A stretch of 59,816 bases of DNA, from assembly GCF_014349155.1 (NCBI RefSeq), contig NZ_JACSIT010000117.1, positions 1 through 59,816 on the forward strand, given 5' to 3'. Below the pieces are notes generated by a model. It was not told the DNA's origin, made no database searches, and saw only the letters and a program-made list of their open reading frames with translations. Positions 33,987 to 44,100 of this stretch are shown here, piece by piece. The translations under genes were made by a program, and so were the position numbers. Numbering within the stretch: position 1 is the stretch's first letter; every line of letters starts with the position of its first letter. This DNA is from Neolewinella lacunae. GTDB taxonomy: Bacteria > Bacteroidota > Bacteroidia > Chitinophagales > Saprospiraceae.

Positions 33987-35663
33987 ATGAGACTATCCTC
34001 TACGCTTTTCGCCAGTTTTGCTCGTCGCTCTACTGGTATGATGTTCCTCTTATCCACCGTTTTCAGCTTGTTTGCAGCGGGCAGCCTGGGTGCCCAAACC
34101 GCCACCATTACCTGGAACGGATCGGCGGGAGATGGTGATTGGAACAACGCCAGCAACTGGAACGGCGGTTTGGTTCCCGATGGGGACGATATTGCGCGTT
34201 TTGGGTTTGGCACGCCGGTGATCAACATTGGCCCGTCCGTTGGTCCGGCACAGATACTGTTGGCAGGCGGGGCCGCGCTGACACTCAACGCAGACGTGGC
34301 GGTTGGAAATGGAGTGGTGGATCAACACGGGGTGTCGTTTGGCAACGGATCCTTGACCGTCGGCCCGGCGGGAAGTTTAAGCATCAATGCACCTGGTTCA
34401 AAAAACGGGCTCAACGCAAGTGGGGCAGCCCCTGCATTCACCATTACCAACCAAGGAACAATCACCATAACGGGAGGAAATGATGCCATTTCAATCCAGA
34501 ACAACACGAATCCCGCCATAATTAACAACAGTGGCACGATAACGGTAGATGGTCTCAAGGGGATGTTCCTGGGCGGAGCCGTAGAAGTCAACAACAGCGG
34601 CCACATGAATTTTCAAAACCTGCCCTCCGCATTAACGATTGGCTCTGGTTCGAACTCCGCCGCCGTTTTCAATAACCTTCCCCTTGGGGTGGTGAGCGCT
34701 TTCGGCAACAAGATGAACGTGAACGGAACCTTCATCAATGACGGCCTTTACCGGTCTGACTCGGACCAGCTGATCTTTGTATCGCCAACTGGCGTTTGCG
34801 TAAACAATGCATTCTATGATTACACCACTGGCGTCCGGCCATTCGCCCTGGGTAATTTTACCGACAACGGAATTCAGGTAAACCGCAATTTTGCTGCCAT
34901 TGACATGGGGGGCACTTGCTTTGCCGATATTGGTGAGGTCAGCTACAATTATTTTCAATTTACCGGCCAAAATGGTACCAATTACGGCGCATCCGATGCT
35001 TCCGGGGTGCTGGACCTGACCGCCAATATTGGTTTTATTCCCATCGAATTCCCCAAGGTATGGACCGAAGAAATGGGCGATGGTGGCACTTATTTCGTTG
35101 CCCTCGATAACTACTGTGGGCAGTTGCCCATTGTGCTGTCTTCCTTTACCGGCCGGGCGGGCAAAGGCGTCATTGAGCTGGCTTGGACCACCGCCCGCGA
35201 GGAGAACAACGATTTTATCGTCGTTGAAAAGCTCCGTGCCGGTGGCCTATTCAGCGAAGTTGGTCGTGTTAGTGGTGCAGGCTCCACGACGGAGGCCCGG
35301 GCTTATACGCTAGAAGATCAGCAACCCCTTCCGGGCACAAACACTTATCGCTTGCGGCAGGTGGACTACGACGGCACCCAAAACCTGAGTGAGGTCATCA
35401 CCGTCCAGTACACCGGGCAGGGTGCGCTTAGTGCGTGGGCCTACCCTACCCTTTTGTCCGCAGGCGAAGCTTTGACCCTTGTCCTGGACCGGGAAAATGT
35501 CTCCGCTACGCCCTTGGATTTGATTACTGCTTCCGGGCGGGTACTCGCGTCGTTCAATGGCCAGTCTGGGTCCCTGCGTTTGCCCGCTACGCTGCTGCCG
35601 GGAATCTACATTTTACGGCCAAGGAGCGGAAATTTGGAGCCCATCCGCCTCCAAATCCACTAA
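33987..35663 (+). CDS. T9SS-type secreted protein with beta-solenoid region
   Basis: 558 residues. Signal MRLSSTLFASFARRSTGMMF...GSLGAQ. The N-terminal half is a Gly/Asn-rich beta-solenoid-like region (TWNGSAGDGDWNNASNWNGG, NNSGTITVDGLKGMFLGGAV) as in autotransporter-like repeats. From about residue 385 LPIVLSSFTGRAGKGVIELA begins the usual T9SS pre-CTD fibronectin-like segment, and a CTD (LLPGIYILRPRSGNLEPIRL) ends the protein. Function unknown. Divergent from the GH49-like gene; followed by an inverted repeat. Confidence 0.75.
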   Translation: MRLSSTLFASFARRSTGMMFLLSTVFSLFAAGSLGAQTATITWNGSAGDGDWNNASNWNGGLVPDGDDIARFGFGTPVINIGPSVGPAQILLAGGAALTLNADVAVGNGVVDQHGVSFGNGSLTVGPAGSLSINAPGSKNGLNASGAAPAFTITNQGTITITGGNDAISIQNNTNPAIINNSGTITVDGLKGMFLGGAVEVNNSGHMNFQNLPSALTIGSGSNSAAVFNNLPLGVVSAFGNKMNVNGTFINDGLYRSDSDQLIFVSPTGVCVNNAFYDYTTGVRPFALGNFTDNGIQVNRNFAAIDMGGTCFADIGEVSYNYFQFTGQNGTNYGASDASGVLDLTANIGFIPIEFPKVWTEEMGDGGTYFVALDNYCGQLPIVLSSFTGRAGKGVIELAWTTAREENNDFIVVEKLRAGGLFSEVGRVSGAGSTTEARAYTLEDQQPLPGTNTYRLRQVDYDGTQNLSEVITVQYTGQGALSAWAYPTLLSAGEALTLVLDRENVSATPLDLITASGRVLASFNGQSGSLRLPATLLPGIYILRPRSGNLEPIRLQIH

Positions 35664-35680
35664 TTTTTTCACGGGTTATT

Positions 35681-35724
35681 GTTCAGCGGATAATCAGGTA
35701 TTTAGGCCTGGTTATCCGCTGAAC
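35681..35724. repeat. 18-bp inverted repeat (17/18 match)
   Basis: GTTCAGCGGATAATCAGG at 35681-35698 and its mirror at 35707-35724. It lies between the T9SS protein and GH43 genes and could stop or stabilise transcripts, but no U-run follows on either strand. Confidence 0.8.
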
Positions 35725-35758
35725 ATTGCCGTATGCTTTCCGTCGTTCAATCTTTCCC

Positions 35759-37366
35759 ATGTTACGATTCTCCGGAGTTTTTTTACTTTTTCTCGTCGGT
35801 GTTTTACTTTCGGCCCAAGAAGGTGCTCCCACGCATTTCAAAAATCCCATCCTCCCGGGGTTCCATCCGGATCCTTCCATTATTCGCGTCGGGGAGGATT
35901 ACTATCTGGTGAATTCTTCTTTTGAGTGGTATCCCGGTTTGCCGATTTACCATTCGAAAGACCTGGTCAACTGGAAGCTCATTGGCTACGGTGTTCACCG
36001 GCCAGAGCAGGTGGAAATTCCCGCCAACACCAAAGACAGCCGGGCCCTGTACGCCCCAACCCTTCGTTACCACGAAGGCACGTACTACCTCATCAATACC
36101 TGCGTCACTTGTGGTGGCAACTTTTACCTTACGGCAAAGGACCCCGCCGGGCCCTGGTCTGATCCCATCTGGCTCGATTCCCGGGGTATCGACCCCAGCT
36201 TGTTTTGGGAGGATGGCAAATGCTATTACCAGGGGCACGCCAACATCTCCGGCGAACCAATGTGGCCGGATAAAAATGGGGTCTGGATGCAGGAACTCGA
36301 CTTGGCAACGGGCAAATTAGTTGGCCCGAAAAAGCAACTCACCCACGGCCACGCTACCAATGCCCGGTGGACGGAAGGCCCCCATCTCTACAAAATCAAC
36401 GGTAAATACGTCCTAACCGTAGCCGAAGGGGGGACGGGGTTCCAGCACGCGGTAACCGCTTTCCACAGCGACAGTCTCTGGGGCCCTTACCTTCCCTACC
36501 ACTCAAACCCACTGCTTACCCACCGTCACCTCGGGAAGGACTACCCCATCCACTCCACGGGGCACGCAGATTTGGTACAGACCCAAAATGGGGAATGGTG
36601 GGCTGTCACACTTGGCAAGCGCCTCTACCAGGGCAAGACTCCGTTGGCCAGGGAGACCTTCCTCACCCCGGTGGAGATACAGAACGAAGAAGGTTACCCC
36701 CTCCCAGTTTTCAACCCCGGCCACGGCAAGCTGCTCCTTGAACAAGAACGCCCCAATCTTCCCTGGTCTCCCCACCCCGCCGAGCCCGTCGTTGATGATT
36801 TTACTGCCCAGCAACTCGCGCTCCACTGGAACTTTCTCCGGACCCCATATACCAAGTGGTACACGCTTGCGGAGGGAAAGCTCAATGTGGCGCTTCGGCC
36901 CGAGATGGCCGATAGCCTCCACAATCCATCGCTGATTGCTCGCCGAATCCAGCACCATACCTTCACGGCCACAGTGGCGATGCGTTTCCAGCCGGAAAAA
37001 ACCAACGAAGCGGCTGGCCTCATCATCTACCGCAATAGTGGCAATCACTACCAACTGCTGCGGGAAGGCAAAGAGATGGTACTTTACAAAAGTTTAAAAG
37101 GCAACAAGCAAGCAATTGCCCGGCGGTCCTACCCTGGTGGGGAGGTCGTCCTGCAAGCCGCCGCCCGCGACGGACGTATTCAATTCAGCTGCGGGCCAGC
37201 TTCCCAAAGCTTACAGCCGCTGGGGGAGGCCCAAGACCTCATGCTGATTTCGGACGATGTATCCTTAGGATTCAATGGCCCGTACGTGGGGATGTACGCT
37301 ACCTCCCAGGGGCAGCCGTCCCAGGCCATCGCCAGCTACGATTGGTTCGCTTACGCAGGGGAATAA
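35759..37366 (+). CDS. GH43-family beta-xylosidase/arabinofuranosidase
   Basis: 535 residues with signal MLRFSGVFLLFLVGVLLSAQ. Five-bladed propeller with the GH43 trio: Asp 38 (FHPDPSIIRVG), Asp 145 (GIDPSLFWEDGKCYY) and Glu 206 (WTEGPHLYK). Residues about 345-535 form the concanavalin-like GH43 C-terminal domain. It releases arabinose or xylose from plant/algal glycans, which fits the araA gene at the left edge (inference). It starts the run GH43-sulfatase-DUF1080, with gaps of 11 and 31 bp, so one operon. It has no T9SS tail; periplasmic or lipid-anchored is more likely. Confidence 0.9.
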   Translation: MLRFSGVFLLFLVGVLLSAQEGAPTHFKNPILPGFHPDPSIIRVGEDYYLVNSSFEWYPGLPIYHSKDLVNWKLIGYGVHRPEQVEIPANTKDSRALYAPTLRYHEGTYYLINTCVTCGGNFYLTAKDPAGPWSDPIWLDSRGIDPSLFWEDGKCYYQGHANISGEPMWPDKNGVWMQELDLATGKLVGPKKQLTHGHATNARWTEGPHLYKINGKYVLTVAEGGTGFQHAVTAFHSDSLWGPYLPYHSNPLLTHRHLGKDYPIHSTGHADLVQTQNGEWWAVTLGKRLYQGKTPLARETFLTPVEIQNEEGYPLPVFNPGHGKLLLEQERPNLPWSPHPAEPVVDDFTAQQLALHWNFLRTPYTKWYTLAEGKLNVALRPEMADSLHNPSLIARRIQHHTFTATVAMRFQPEKTNEAAGLIIYRNSGNHYQLLREGKEMVLYKSLKGNKQAIARRSYPGGEVVLQAAARDGRIQFSCGPASQSLQPLGEAQDLMLISDDVSLGFNGPYVGMYATSQGQPSQAIASYDWFAYAGE

Positions 37367-37377
37367 ACCTCTCGACT

Positions 37378-38958
37378 ATGCACTCCTGTTTTCGCTCTCC
37401 GCTGTTGCTGCTGGCACTTTTCGCCCTGCTCACCGGCTGCGGCCAAGACGCTGAACCCGCCCCACCCAACGTCTTACTGGTCATCGGCGACGACATCAGT
37501 TTTCCGCACCTCGGAGTCTATGGTACCGACTGGGTGCGGACGCCCAACTGCGACCGGCTGGCCGCCGAAGGAATGACCTTCACCAACGCATTTACTCCCA
37601 ACCCCAAGTGCGGGCCTTCCCGCTCCATTCTCCTCACCGGCAGAAACGGCTGGCAACTCGGGCAGGCCATCAACCACCTGGCCTACTGGCCGGATTCGGT
37701 ACGGACCATTTTTGAAGCACTCGCCAAAGCTGGCTACCACACGGGCTACACGGGCAAAGGTTGGGCCCCCGGTGACCCGGGTAAGAAAGATGGTAAAAAA
37801 CGCCAACTCATCGGTCCCGCCTATTCTAAAATCAAATTGGTCCCGCCCACCTCCGAAATTAGCGATGTCGATTATGCCGCCAATTTCGGAGCGTTTATGC
37901 GCGATCGGGCGGCGGGGCAACGCTTTGCCTTCTGGTACGGCTCCCTGGAACCGCACCGTGGTTACGAATTCGGCAGCGGAGTAGCCGTGGGCGGCTATTC
38001 ACTGGAAGACATTGACGTAGTCCCCGCCTACTGGCCCGACGTCGATAGCGTGCGCCACGACCTGCTCGACTACGCCCTGGAAATTGAACATTTCGACCGC
38101 CACCTGGGCCGCATCCTCGATACCCTGGAAGCCTCCGGAGAACTGGACAATACCATCATCATTGTGACGGCCGATAACGGAATGCCCTTTCCGAGAGTGA
38201 AGGGACAGCTCTACCACGACGCGCACCACCTGCCGTTCATCGTCCGTTTCCCGCCGGGCATCAAGCGGGCGCGGACGCAGGTGCAAAGTTTGGTCAATTT
38301 CACCGATGTCGCTCCGACCTTGGCCGACTATTGCCAGCTGGATGCGGAAGCGCTGGCGGACCTGGGCTGGTTCCATGGGCGGTCCTTACGCCCCCTCTTC
38401 GAAGGTAAAACGCCAGCCGACTGGCCAGACCATGTCCTGCTGGGTAAAGAACGCCACGACGTTGGCCGTCCCAATGACCAAGGTTACCCGATCCGGGCCC
38501 TCCGGGAAAAAGACCTGCTATTGGTCATCAACTACGCCCCCGAGCGCTGGCCCGCTGGCGACCCCCGTACTGGCTACCTGAATACCGACGGTAGTGCCAC
38601 CAAAAGCTATATCCTCAACCAGCACCGCCGGGGAGACGATGCTTTCTGGGACCTCAACTTCGGCAAGCGCCCGCCGGTCGAATTTTACGACTTGGGCTCC
38701 GACCCCCGCTGCGTCAACAACCTGGCCGCCTCCCCCGAACACGCTGCCACGATCGAACGGATGCGCACCCGCCTGGAAAATGCCCTGGCCGACCAGGGCG
38801 ATCTCCGCATGCTGAACCGGGGGGCGGAATACGAGGCCTACCCCGTCGCCTGGGAGGAGCAGCGGAACTATTACGAGAAATTCATGGCTGGTGACACGGT
38901 TGCGGCCCAATGGATAGTGCGGTCGGACTACGAAACCTTGCTGCCCGCCGAGCAATAA
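37378..38958 (+). CDS. Sulfatase (S1 family, heparan-sulfatase-like) lipoprotein
   Basis: 526 residues. Lipobox LLTGC with Cys 21. Metal site NVLLVIGDDISFPHLG; formylglycine site KCGPSRSILLTGR with Cys 78 (C-x-P-S-R); GKGWAPGDPG and TIIIVTADNGMPFP (metal). It removes sulfate esters or N-sulfates from a glycan. The 18-bp repeat runs through the coding sequence at 38267-38284 as RARTQVQSL, so a repeat copy has become part of the enzyme. Preceding gene GH43, following DUF1080. Confidence 0.92.
   Translation: MHSCFRSPLLLLALFALLTGCGQDAEPAPPNVLLVIGDDISFPHLGVYGTDWVRTPNCDRLAAEGMTFTNAFTPNPKCGPSRSILLTGRNGWQLGQAINHLAYWPDSVRTIFEALAKAGYHTGYTGKGWAPGDPGKKDGKKRQLIGPAYSKIKLVPPTSEISDVDYAANFGAFMRDRAAGQRFAFWYGSLEPHRGYEFGSGVAVGGYSLEDIDVVPAYWPDVDSVRHDLLDYALEIEHFDRHLGRILDTLEASGELDNTIIIVTADNGMPFPRVKGQLYHDAHHLPFIVRFPPGIKRARTQVQSLVNFTDVAPTLADYCQLDAEALADLGWFHGRSLRPLFEGKTPADWPDHVLLGKERHDVGRPNDQGYPIRALREKDLLLVINYAPERWPAGDPRTGYLNTDGSATKSYILNQHRRGDDAFWDLNFGKRPPVEFYDLGSDPRCVNNLAASPEHAATIERMRTRLENALADQGDLRMLNRGAEYEAYPVAWEEQRNYYEKFMAGDTVAAQWIVRSDYETLLPAEQ
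38267..38284 (-). repeat. 18-bp dispersed repeat copy within sulfatase CDS
   Basis: Plus strand GGGCGCGGACGCAGGTGC, variant GTCC in the forward sense, followed by AAAGTTT as in the copy at 12047. It encodes R-A-R-T-Q-V-Q. Confidence 0.85.
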
Positions 38959-38989
38959 AATTCCTTTGTGCCGGGAAAAATATTCTGTT

Positions 38990-39733
38990 ATGCGTCTCCT
39001 TCCCCTGCTCCTTGTCCTCTTATTTTGCACCTGCGGCCGCGCCCAGGAATTTATGCCCATACTACAAGGAAGTAATTTCACTGGTTGGCATATCCAGATC
39101 AAAGACCAGGGTGTGGTCAGCCCCGAAGACCAGGCTATTTTCAGCCTGCGAAACGGTCAATTACGGGTTTATCCCGGTATTCCCGATCAGACGCCGCAGC
39201 CTTATGCTGCATTGATTACGGATAGTGTTTACCAAAATTTCCACCTCAAGCTGGAATACAAATGGGGCCAGGGAAAATACCCGCCGCGCGGTGATTTTGT
39301 GCGGGATGCGGGTATTCTTTTCCACGTTTTTGATACCACCCAATTTTGGGCCAGCGGGCTGGAATGTCAGATCCAGGAAGGAGATACCGGGGACGCCTGG
39401 CTGATCGGCGCGCGGGCCCAATCAAGCGTGCAAGACGTGATCAGGAACTACGACCCCAAGGGTAAAATACAGGAGCGCGGCGGTACTTATCCGCGCTTTT
39501 CCCGCTTTCACCGTGCCTACTGTTGGGAACGGACGGGCTGGAACTCCGTCGAGGTCATCGTAAAGGGGGCTGGCGCTGAATTTTACGTAAACGGTCATTT
39601 GGTTAATGCCCTTCAAGCGGCCGAGTATCCCGGGCCTGGCGATGAATGGTTGCCGCTTGACAAAGGCCGAATAATCCTACAGGCCGAAGGGGCACAAATA
39701 CACTATCGCAGCGTAGTGTTGAAGCGGCTTTAG
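38990..39733 (+). CDS. DUF1080 (3-keto-disaccharide hydrolase) lipoprotein
   Basis: 247 residues from MRLLPLLLVLLFCTCGRAQE. The lipobox is coded by a perfect 18-bp repeat (39027-39043); Cys 13 or 15 would carry the lipid. The mature domain is the DUF1080 concanavalin-like fold: GSNFTGWHIQIKDQG, GDFVRDAGILFHVFDTT, FWASGLECQIQEGDTGD and WNSVEVIVKGAGAEFYVNG. Some of the family hydrolyse 3-keto-glycosides; others have unknown roles. Last gene of the plus run; its stop overlaps the convergent sulfatase stop. Confidence 0.85.
   Translation: MRLLPLLLVLLFCTCGRAQEFMPILQGSNFTGWHIQIKDQGVVSPEDQAIFSLRNGQLRVYPGIPDQTPQPYAALITDSVYQNFHLKLEYKWGQGKYPPRGDFVRDAGILFHVFDTTQFWASGLECQIQEGDTGDAWLIGARAQSSVQDVIRNYDPKGKIQERGGTYPRFSRFHRAYCWERTGWNSVEVIVKGAGAEFYVNGHLVNALQAAEYPGPGDEWLPLDKGRIILQAEGAQIHYRSVVLKRL
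39027..39043 (+). repeat. 18-bp dispersed repeat coding the DUF1080 lipobox
   Basis: GCACCTGCGGCCGCGCCC, perfect consensus, reading C-T-C-G-R-A-Q in the protein. Preceded by CTTCCCCTGCTCCTTGTCCT as at other extended copies. Confidence 0.9.
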
Positions 39734-41148
39734 TGTAACGTGGAAGCTTTCCGTTCGGCGAGCGCTTGTTGTAAGCGGGCCACGACTTCGGGATACGCGT
39801 CGTGGACATTGTTACTTTCGGCAATATCTTCCCGCAGGTTATAGAGTTCAGGGCCTTGGTTGTCTTCCTCACGGCGGGCTCCGCCGTAGGGCAAATACTT
39901 CCATTCTCCTTGTCGGATGCCGTAGAACTTTTCATTTTTGGTATACAACATGGTCTCCGGCTGTGTGGATTCACTCACCCTTTCCAGGTGGGCGGAAAGG
40001 TTTTGCCCATCCAACATTTGCGGGTCTACGGGCGCATTGGCGTAATGGGCGATGGTCGGAAGAAGGTCAAGCGTGGATGCGATTTTTGTACTGGTTCTAC
40101 CACCATCAAACTTGTTTTTCCAGCGCATAATGCAGGGCACCCGTACCCCTCCCTCAAAGTTGGAGAATTTACCTCCACGCAGGGGGTTGGCGCTTCCGGC
40201 TAATTCCTTGTACGCTAACCACGGGCCGTTATCGGAAGTAAAAATGACGATGGTGTTCTCTTCCAGCCCAAGCTCCTTTAGATGCGCCAACAACTGGCCG
40301 GTGTAGTGATCGATTTCCTCAATGACGTCCCCGTAGAGACCGCCGTTACTGCTTCCGGCGAAGGCTTCGGAAGCAAAGAGAGGTACGTGGGGCATGGTCG
40401 GTGCCAGGTAAATAAAAAATGGCTCTTCCCGGTCAGGGTCGATGAACGAGATGGCCCGCTCGAAGTACCGCCTGGTCAGGGTAGCTTGGTCAGCAGGATA
40501 TTCGGTAATCGCTTGTCCTTCCATCAAAGGGACTAAATTCTGACGGCCGCTTTCATTGATTTCCTGACGCGTATGGCTGCGGTTGAAAGCTTGATCAGCC
40601 TTGGCTTTTTCTAGGGTGTAGCCATCGAGGAAGGTAGCATTTTCAGCGAAGGGCTGGGCATCTCCGAGATGCATATCGTTACTGTAGGGTAAACCGAAGA
40701 ATACATCAAACCCTTGGTTGTTGGGCAGGCTCTGGGCATGGTCTCCGAGGTGCCACTTGCCAATGCATGCCGTGCGGTAACCCAAAGGACGTAACAGCTC
40801 AGCGATGGTAACTTCAGCCGAGTCCAGCCCTTTAGCACCGGGGAGTAGTACCCCTCCCACCCCGTTGCGGTCAGGATAGCGGCCGGTAAGCAAGGATGCT
40901 CGGGAAGGGGAACATACGGAGGCGGACACGTAAAAATCGGTAAATCGGATACCTTCCTGCGCCAACTGGTCAATATTTGGGGTAGCTATTGTTTGGGAGC
41001 CGTAGCAACTAAGATCCTGATATCCTTGATCATCGGTAAAGATGATGATGACGTTGGGAGGACGCTCATTGTGGGTAGAATGCTGCGCTTGCGGCTTACT
41101 GCTACATGCCAGCAATAATAATACTGGGGCTAAAAAAAATGTTTTCAT
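39730..41148 (-). CDS. Arylsulfatase A-type sulfatase lipoprotein
   Basis: 472 residues. Lipobox LLAC with Cys 15. NVIIIFTDDQGYQDLSCYG (metal), formylglycine site SVCSPSRASLLTGRYP with Cys 79, IGKWHLGDHAQSLPNNQGFD, and TIVIFTSDNGPWL. S1-family sulfatases of this kind remove sulfate esters from marine polysaccharides. A methylated or sulfated monosaccharide substrate is not predictable. 28 bp downstream of the HTCS gene on the same strand. Chosen start MKTFFLAPVL gives the signal. Confidence 0.92.
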   Translation of the reverse strand: MKTFFLAPVLLLLACSSKPQAQHSTHNERPPNVIIIFTDDQGYQDLSCYGSQTIATPNIDQLAQEGIRFTDFYVSASVCSPSRASLLTGRYPDRNGVGGVLLPGAKGLDSAEVTIAELLRPLGYRTACIGKWHLGDHAQSLPNNQGFDVFFGLPYSNDMHLGDAQPFAENATFLDGYTLEKAKADQAFNRSHTRQEINESGRQNLVPLMEGQAITEYPADQATLTRRYFERAISFIDPDREEPFFIYLAPTMPHVPLFASEAFAGSSNGGLYGDVIEEIDHYTGQLLAHLKELGLEENTIVIFTSDNGPWLAYKELAGSANPLRGGKFSNFEGGVRVPCIMRWKNKFDGGRTSTKIASTLDLLPTIAHYANAPVDPQMLDGQNLSAHLERVSESTQPETMLYTKNEKFYGIRQGEWKYLPYGGARREEDNQGPELYNLREDIAESNNVHDAYPEVVARLQQALAERKASTLH

Positions 41149-41176
41149 AGGCCATAAGTTGTTTAAGCAGCTATGC

Positions 41177-44100
41177 TCACAATCCCGCCACAAATTCGGT
41201 AGGGGTTTTGTTGAATTCCTTTTTGAACAGTTTGGTAAAGTGGCTCTGGCTTTGAATACCGACCCGGTACATGACTTCTACTACAGTCAGGTTATTACTG
41301 GCCAGTAGCTCGGCGGCGCGTTGTACCCGGGTTTTGCGGATGATCTGCCCCACGCTTTCCCCCGTAGCTTCTTTTACGCGGCGGTAGAGTTTGGTGCGGC
41401 TGAGGCCGGCCATCCGACTGAGGTAATCGACGTCAAATTCGGCTTTCTCCAAATTATTCTCAATAATTTCCATGACTTCTTTCATGAATCCCTGGTCCTC
41501 CTCCCGGATGGCGATGTCACGGGCTTTACTGAAAGAATCCGTCAGGAAGCGATCCTGTTGGGATTTCTGGTGGCGCAGCAGGTTATTGGCAATCAACTCC
41601 AGTTCACTTAAATTGAAGGGTTTGGAGAGGTAGTAGTCGGCACCAGCTCCGATGCCTTCCAACCGACTTTCTACCGAAGCTTTAGCGGTGAGCAAGATGA
41701 TGGGAATGTGCCGGGTAGCCTCATTTTGTTTGACTTTTGCACACAATTCCACCCCATCCATCTGGGGCATCATGATATCGCTTACGATCAGATTGGGCGG
41801 TTGTTTTTTGATCATTTCCAAGGCTACGGCACCGTTTTCTGCCAATTGGAGCAGGTAGCGATCGCGGAAGTGCTCTCCGAGAAAAAGCCGCAATTCGGGG
41901 TTGTCTTCTACGAATAAAACGGAGGGGCGGTCTCCCGTGAAGGTGGCAGGTTGGAATTCCTGGGGTGCCCCGGCTGGCAGGTTTTTCAGCAGCGGAAGAT
42001 TGGAAGTGGCCGTTTTAACGACGTGGCTTTTAACCACTTGTTCCTCGGTGAGGTGATTTCTTCCGGTGGGTAGCCCAATCAGGAAAACCGTACCTTGTTT
42101 GGGTTCGCTGTAGACGTCAATTGTCCCCCGGTGCAACTGTACGATGCTGCGGACCATGGCCAGGCCAACGCCGGTGCTGCCCGCGCTGTCATCGGCCTCG
42201 GCGGGTTTGCTGTAGTAGCGGGTGAAGATGTGGGGTAAATCGCTGGCGTTGATCCCGGCCCCCGTATCCCGGACGCAGAGGTAGCTGTAGTCGGTGTCTT
42301 CGGGCAGGTCATTCCCTTCGCGGTAATGGTGGGCTGGCAGTGAGGAGGGGGCGGGAACTTCGCGGAGAACGGCCATTTTCACCAGGCCATGCGCGGGCGT
42401 GTATTTGAAAGCATTGCTGAGCAAATTTACGATCACCTTATCCATCGCCTTACGCTCAAACCACAGGTTATTGGTGAAGCCGACGGCCTCAAATTCGTAT
42501 TCAATTTTATTGATCAGGGCGTGCTCCTGGAACTGCTTGAAGATTTCCCCGGCGAAGCCACTTAAATCGGTCTGCTCCGCCTGGAGGCGGTAGGCCCCGG
42601 TTTCCGTCTTGCGAAAATCCATCAACTCGTTGATCAGGTCCAGCAGCCGCTGGGCATTGCGCTCGATGATCCGCATGTACCTTTCCTGTTTCCGGGGTGG
42701 GACTTTTTCCTGCAACAGCTCGTGGAGCGGATTGAGGATCAGCGTAAGCGGGGTGCGGAACTCGTGGCTGATGTTGGTAAAGAATTGAAGGCGCGTCAAA
42801 TGCATTTCCTGCGCCCGCTGTTCTTCCATCTGGGTAAACTCCAGGTTTTTTTTGAGGCGATCCCACCGTAGGAGGTAGTAATAAATCATGGCGAGCCCCG
42901 CCAGGAAGAGTACCACGTAAAGGAAACGTGCCACCTTAGAATTCCACCAAGGAGCCACGATGTGGATTTTTTTCTCAATGCGGTCGGCGTGCCAAATCCT
43001 GTTTTCCCGGGCGGCTTCCACTTGGAAGGTATAGGTTCCGTAATCCAGGTTGGCGAAGGTTGCCTCCCGCTTGCCCTCCGGAACCTCAATCCATTCGTTT
43101 TGGTAACCGAGCAAGCGATAACGGTAGCGGTCTTTGCCAGGATTGCGGTAGTTGAAGGAGCTGAAGCGAAGGGTGAAATTATTTTCTAAGTGAGATAGGC
43201 GGATTTCCTCCATTTCGTTGAGGTTCTGTGGCAGGATGGCCCACCGTTCCCCGATTTGCCCTACTTCCACTCTGCGCTGGTTAACGATCATGTCGCTGAG
43301 CGCCAGGCGGTCGGGCGTTTCCAGAGGCTCCAGAACCTTGCGGGGGTAGAAGTAATTCAGGCCATTGATGCCGCCAAAGTATAAGCGCCCATCTTTCCCG
43401 CAAGCGGCCGAACCGATCTTGAAGCTGTTGGACTGTAAGCCATCCGAGCGGTCAAAAACCTGGAAAGTTTCGGTTTCCGGGTCAAACATCGCCAAACCGT
43501 TGCCCCCCAGCCATAGATTTCCGTCTTGGTCCAAAAGCAAAGTCTCTACATCCCGCGAAGGGTTGCCCTCCGCCTGCCCGTAGGTTCGCACTTCGTAAGA
43601 GCCATTTTGGCCCGCTGATGGCTTGATGCGATTCAATCCCCCGCCCAGCGTGCCCGCGTAGATTGTCCCGTCGCTGGTGCGTTGGATGGGCCAGACGAAA
43701 TTGGACGAAAGCCCCCCGTCCCCATCCTTCCCCGCCTGGTAGTTGCGGCTGTGGACGATTTCCCCATTGCGGTCCAGGAAAAGGTGGTTGAGCCCGTTGT
43801 CCGTTGCTGCCAGGACTTCGTTGCGCAGGGTATCACAATAAATATAGGTGACTTTGTTGGAGGTGATGCGATGATCTGACCCTTCGACGAAAATCTGCTC
43901 TACGGTATAATCACCGGGGCCACGGTAGCGAATACGGTTCATACCCCGCTCCCAGGAGCCCGCCCAGATTTGCCCGAGTCGATCCTCACCCAGGGTGAAT
44001 ACGCTTTTGCTGCTGATGGCGTCCGTTGCGCCTAATTCTACCCGGATATCCTCCCAGTAATTCTGGGCGGGATGAAAGACCTTAAGGCCTTCCGGGCTGC

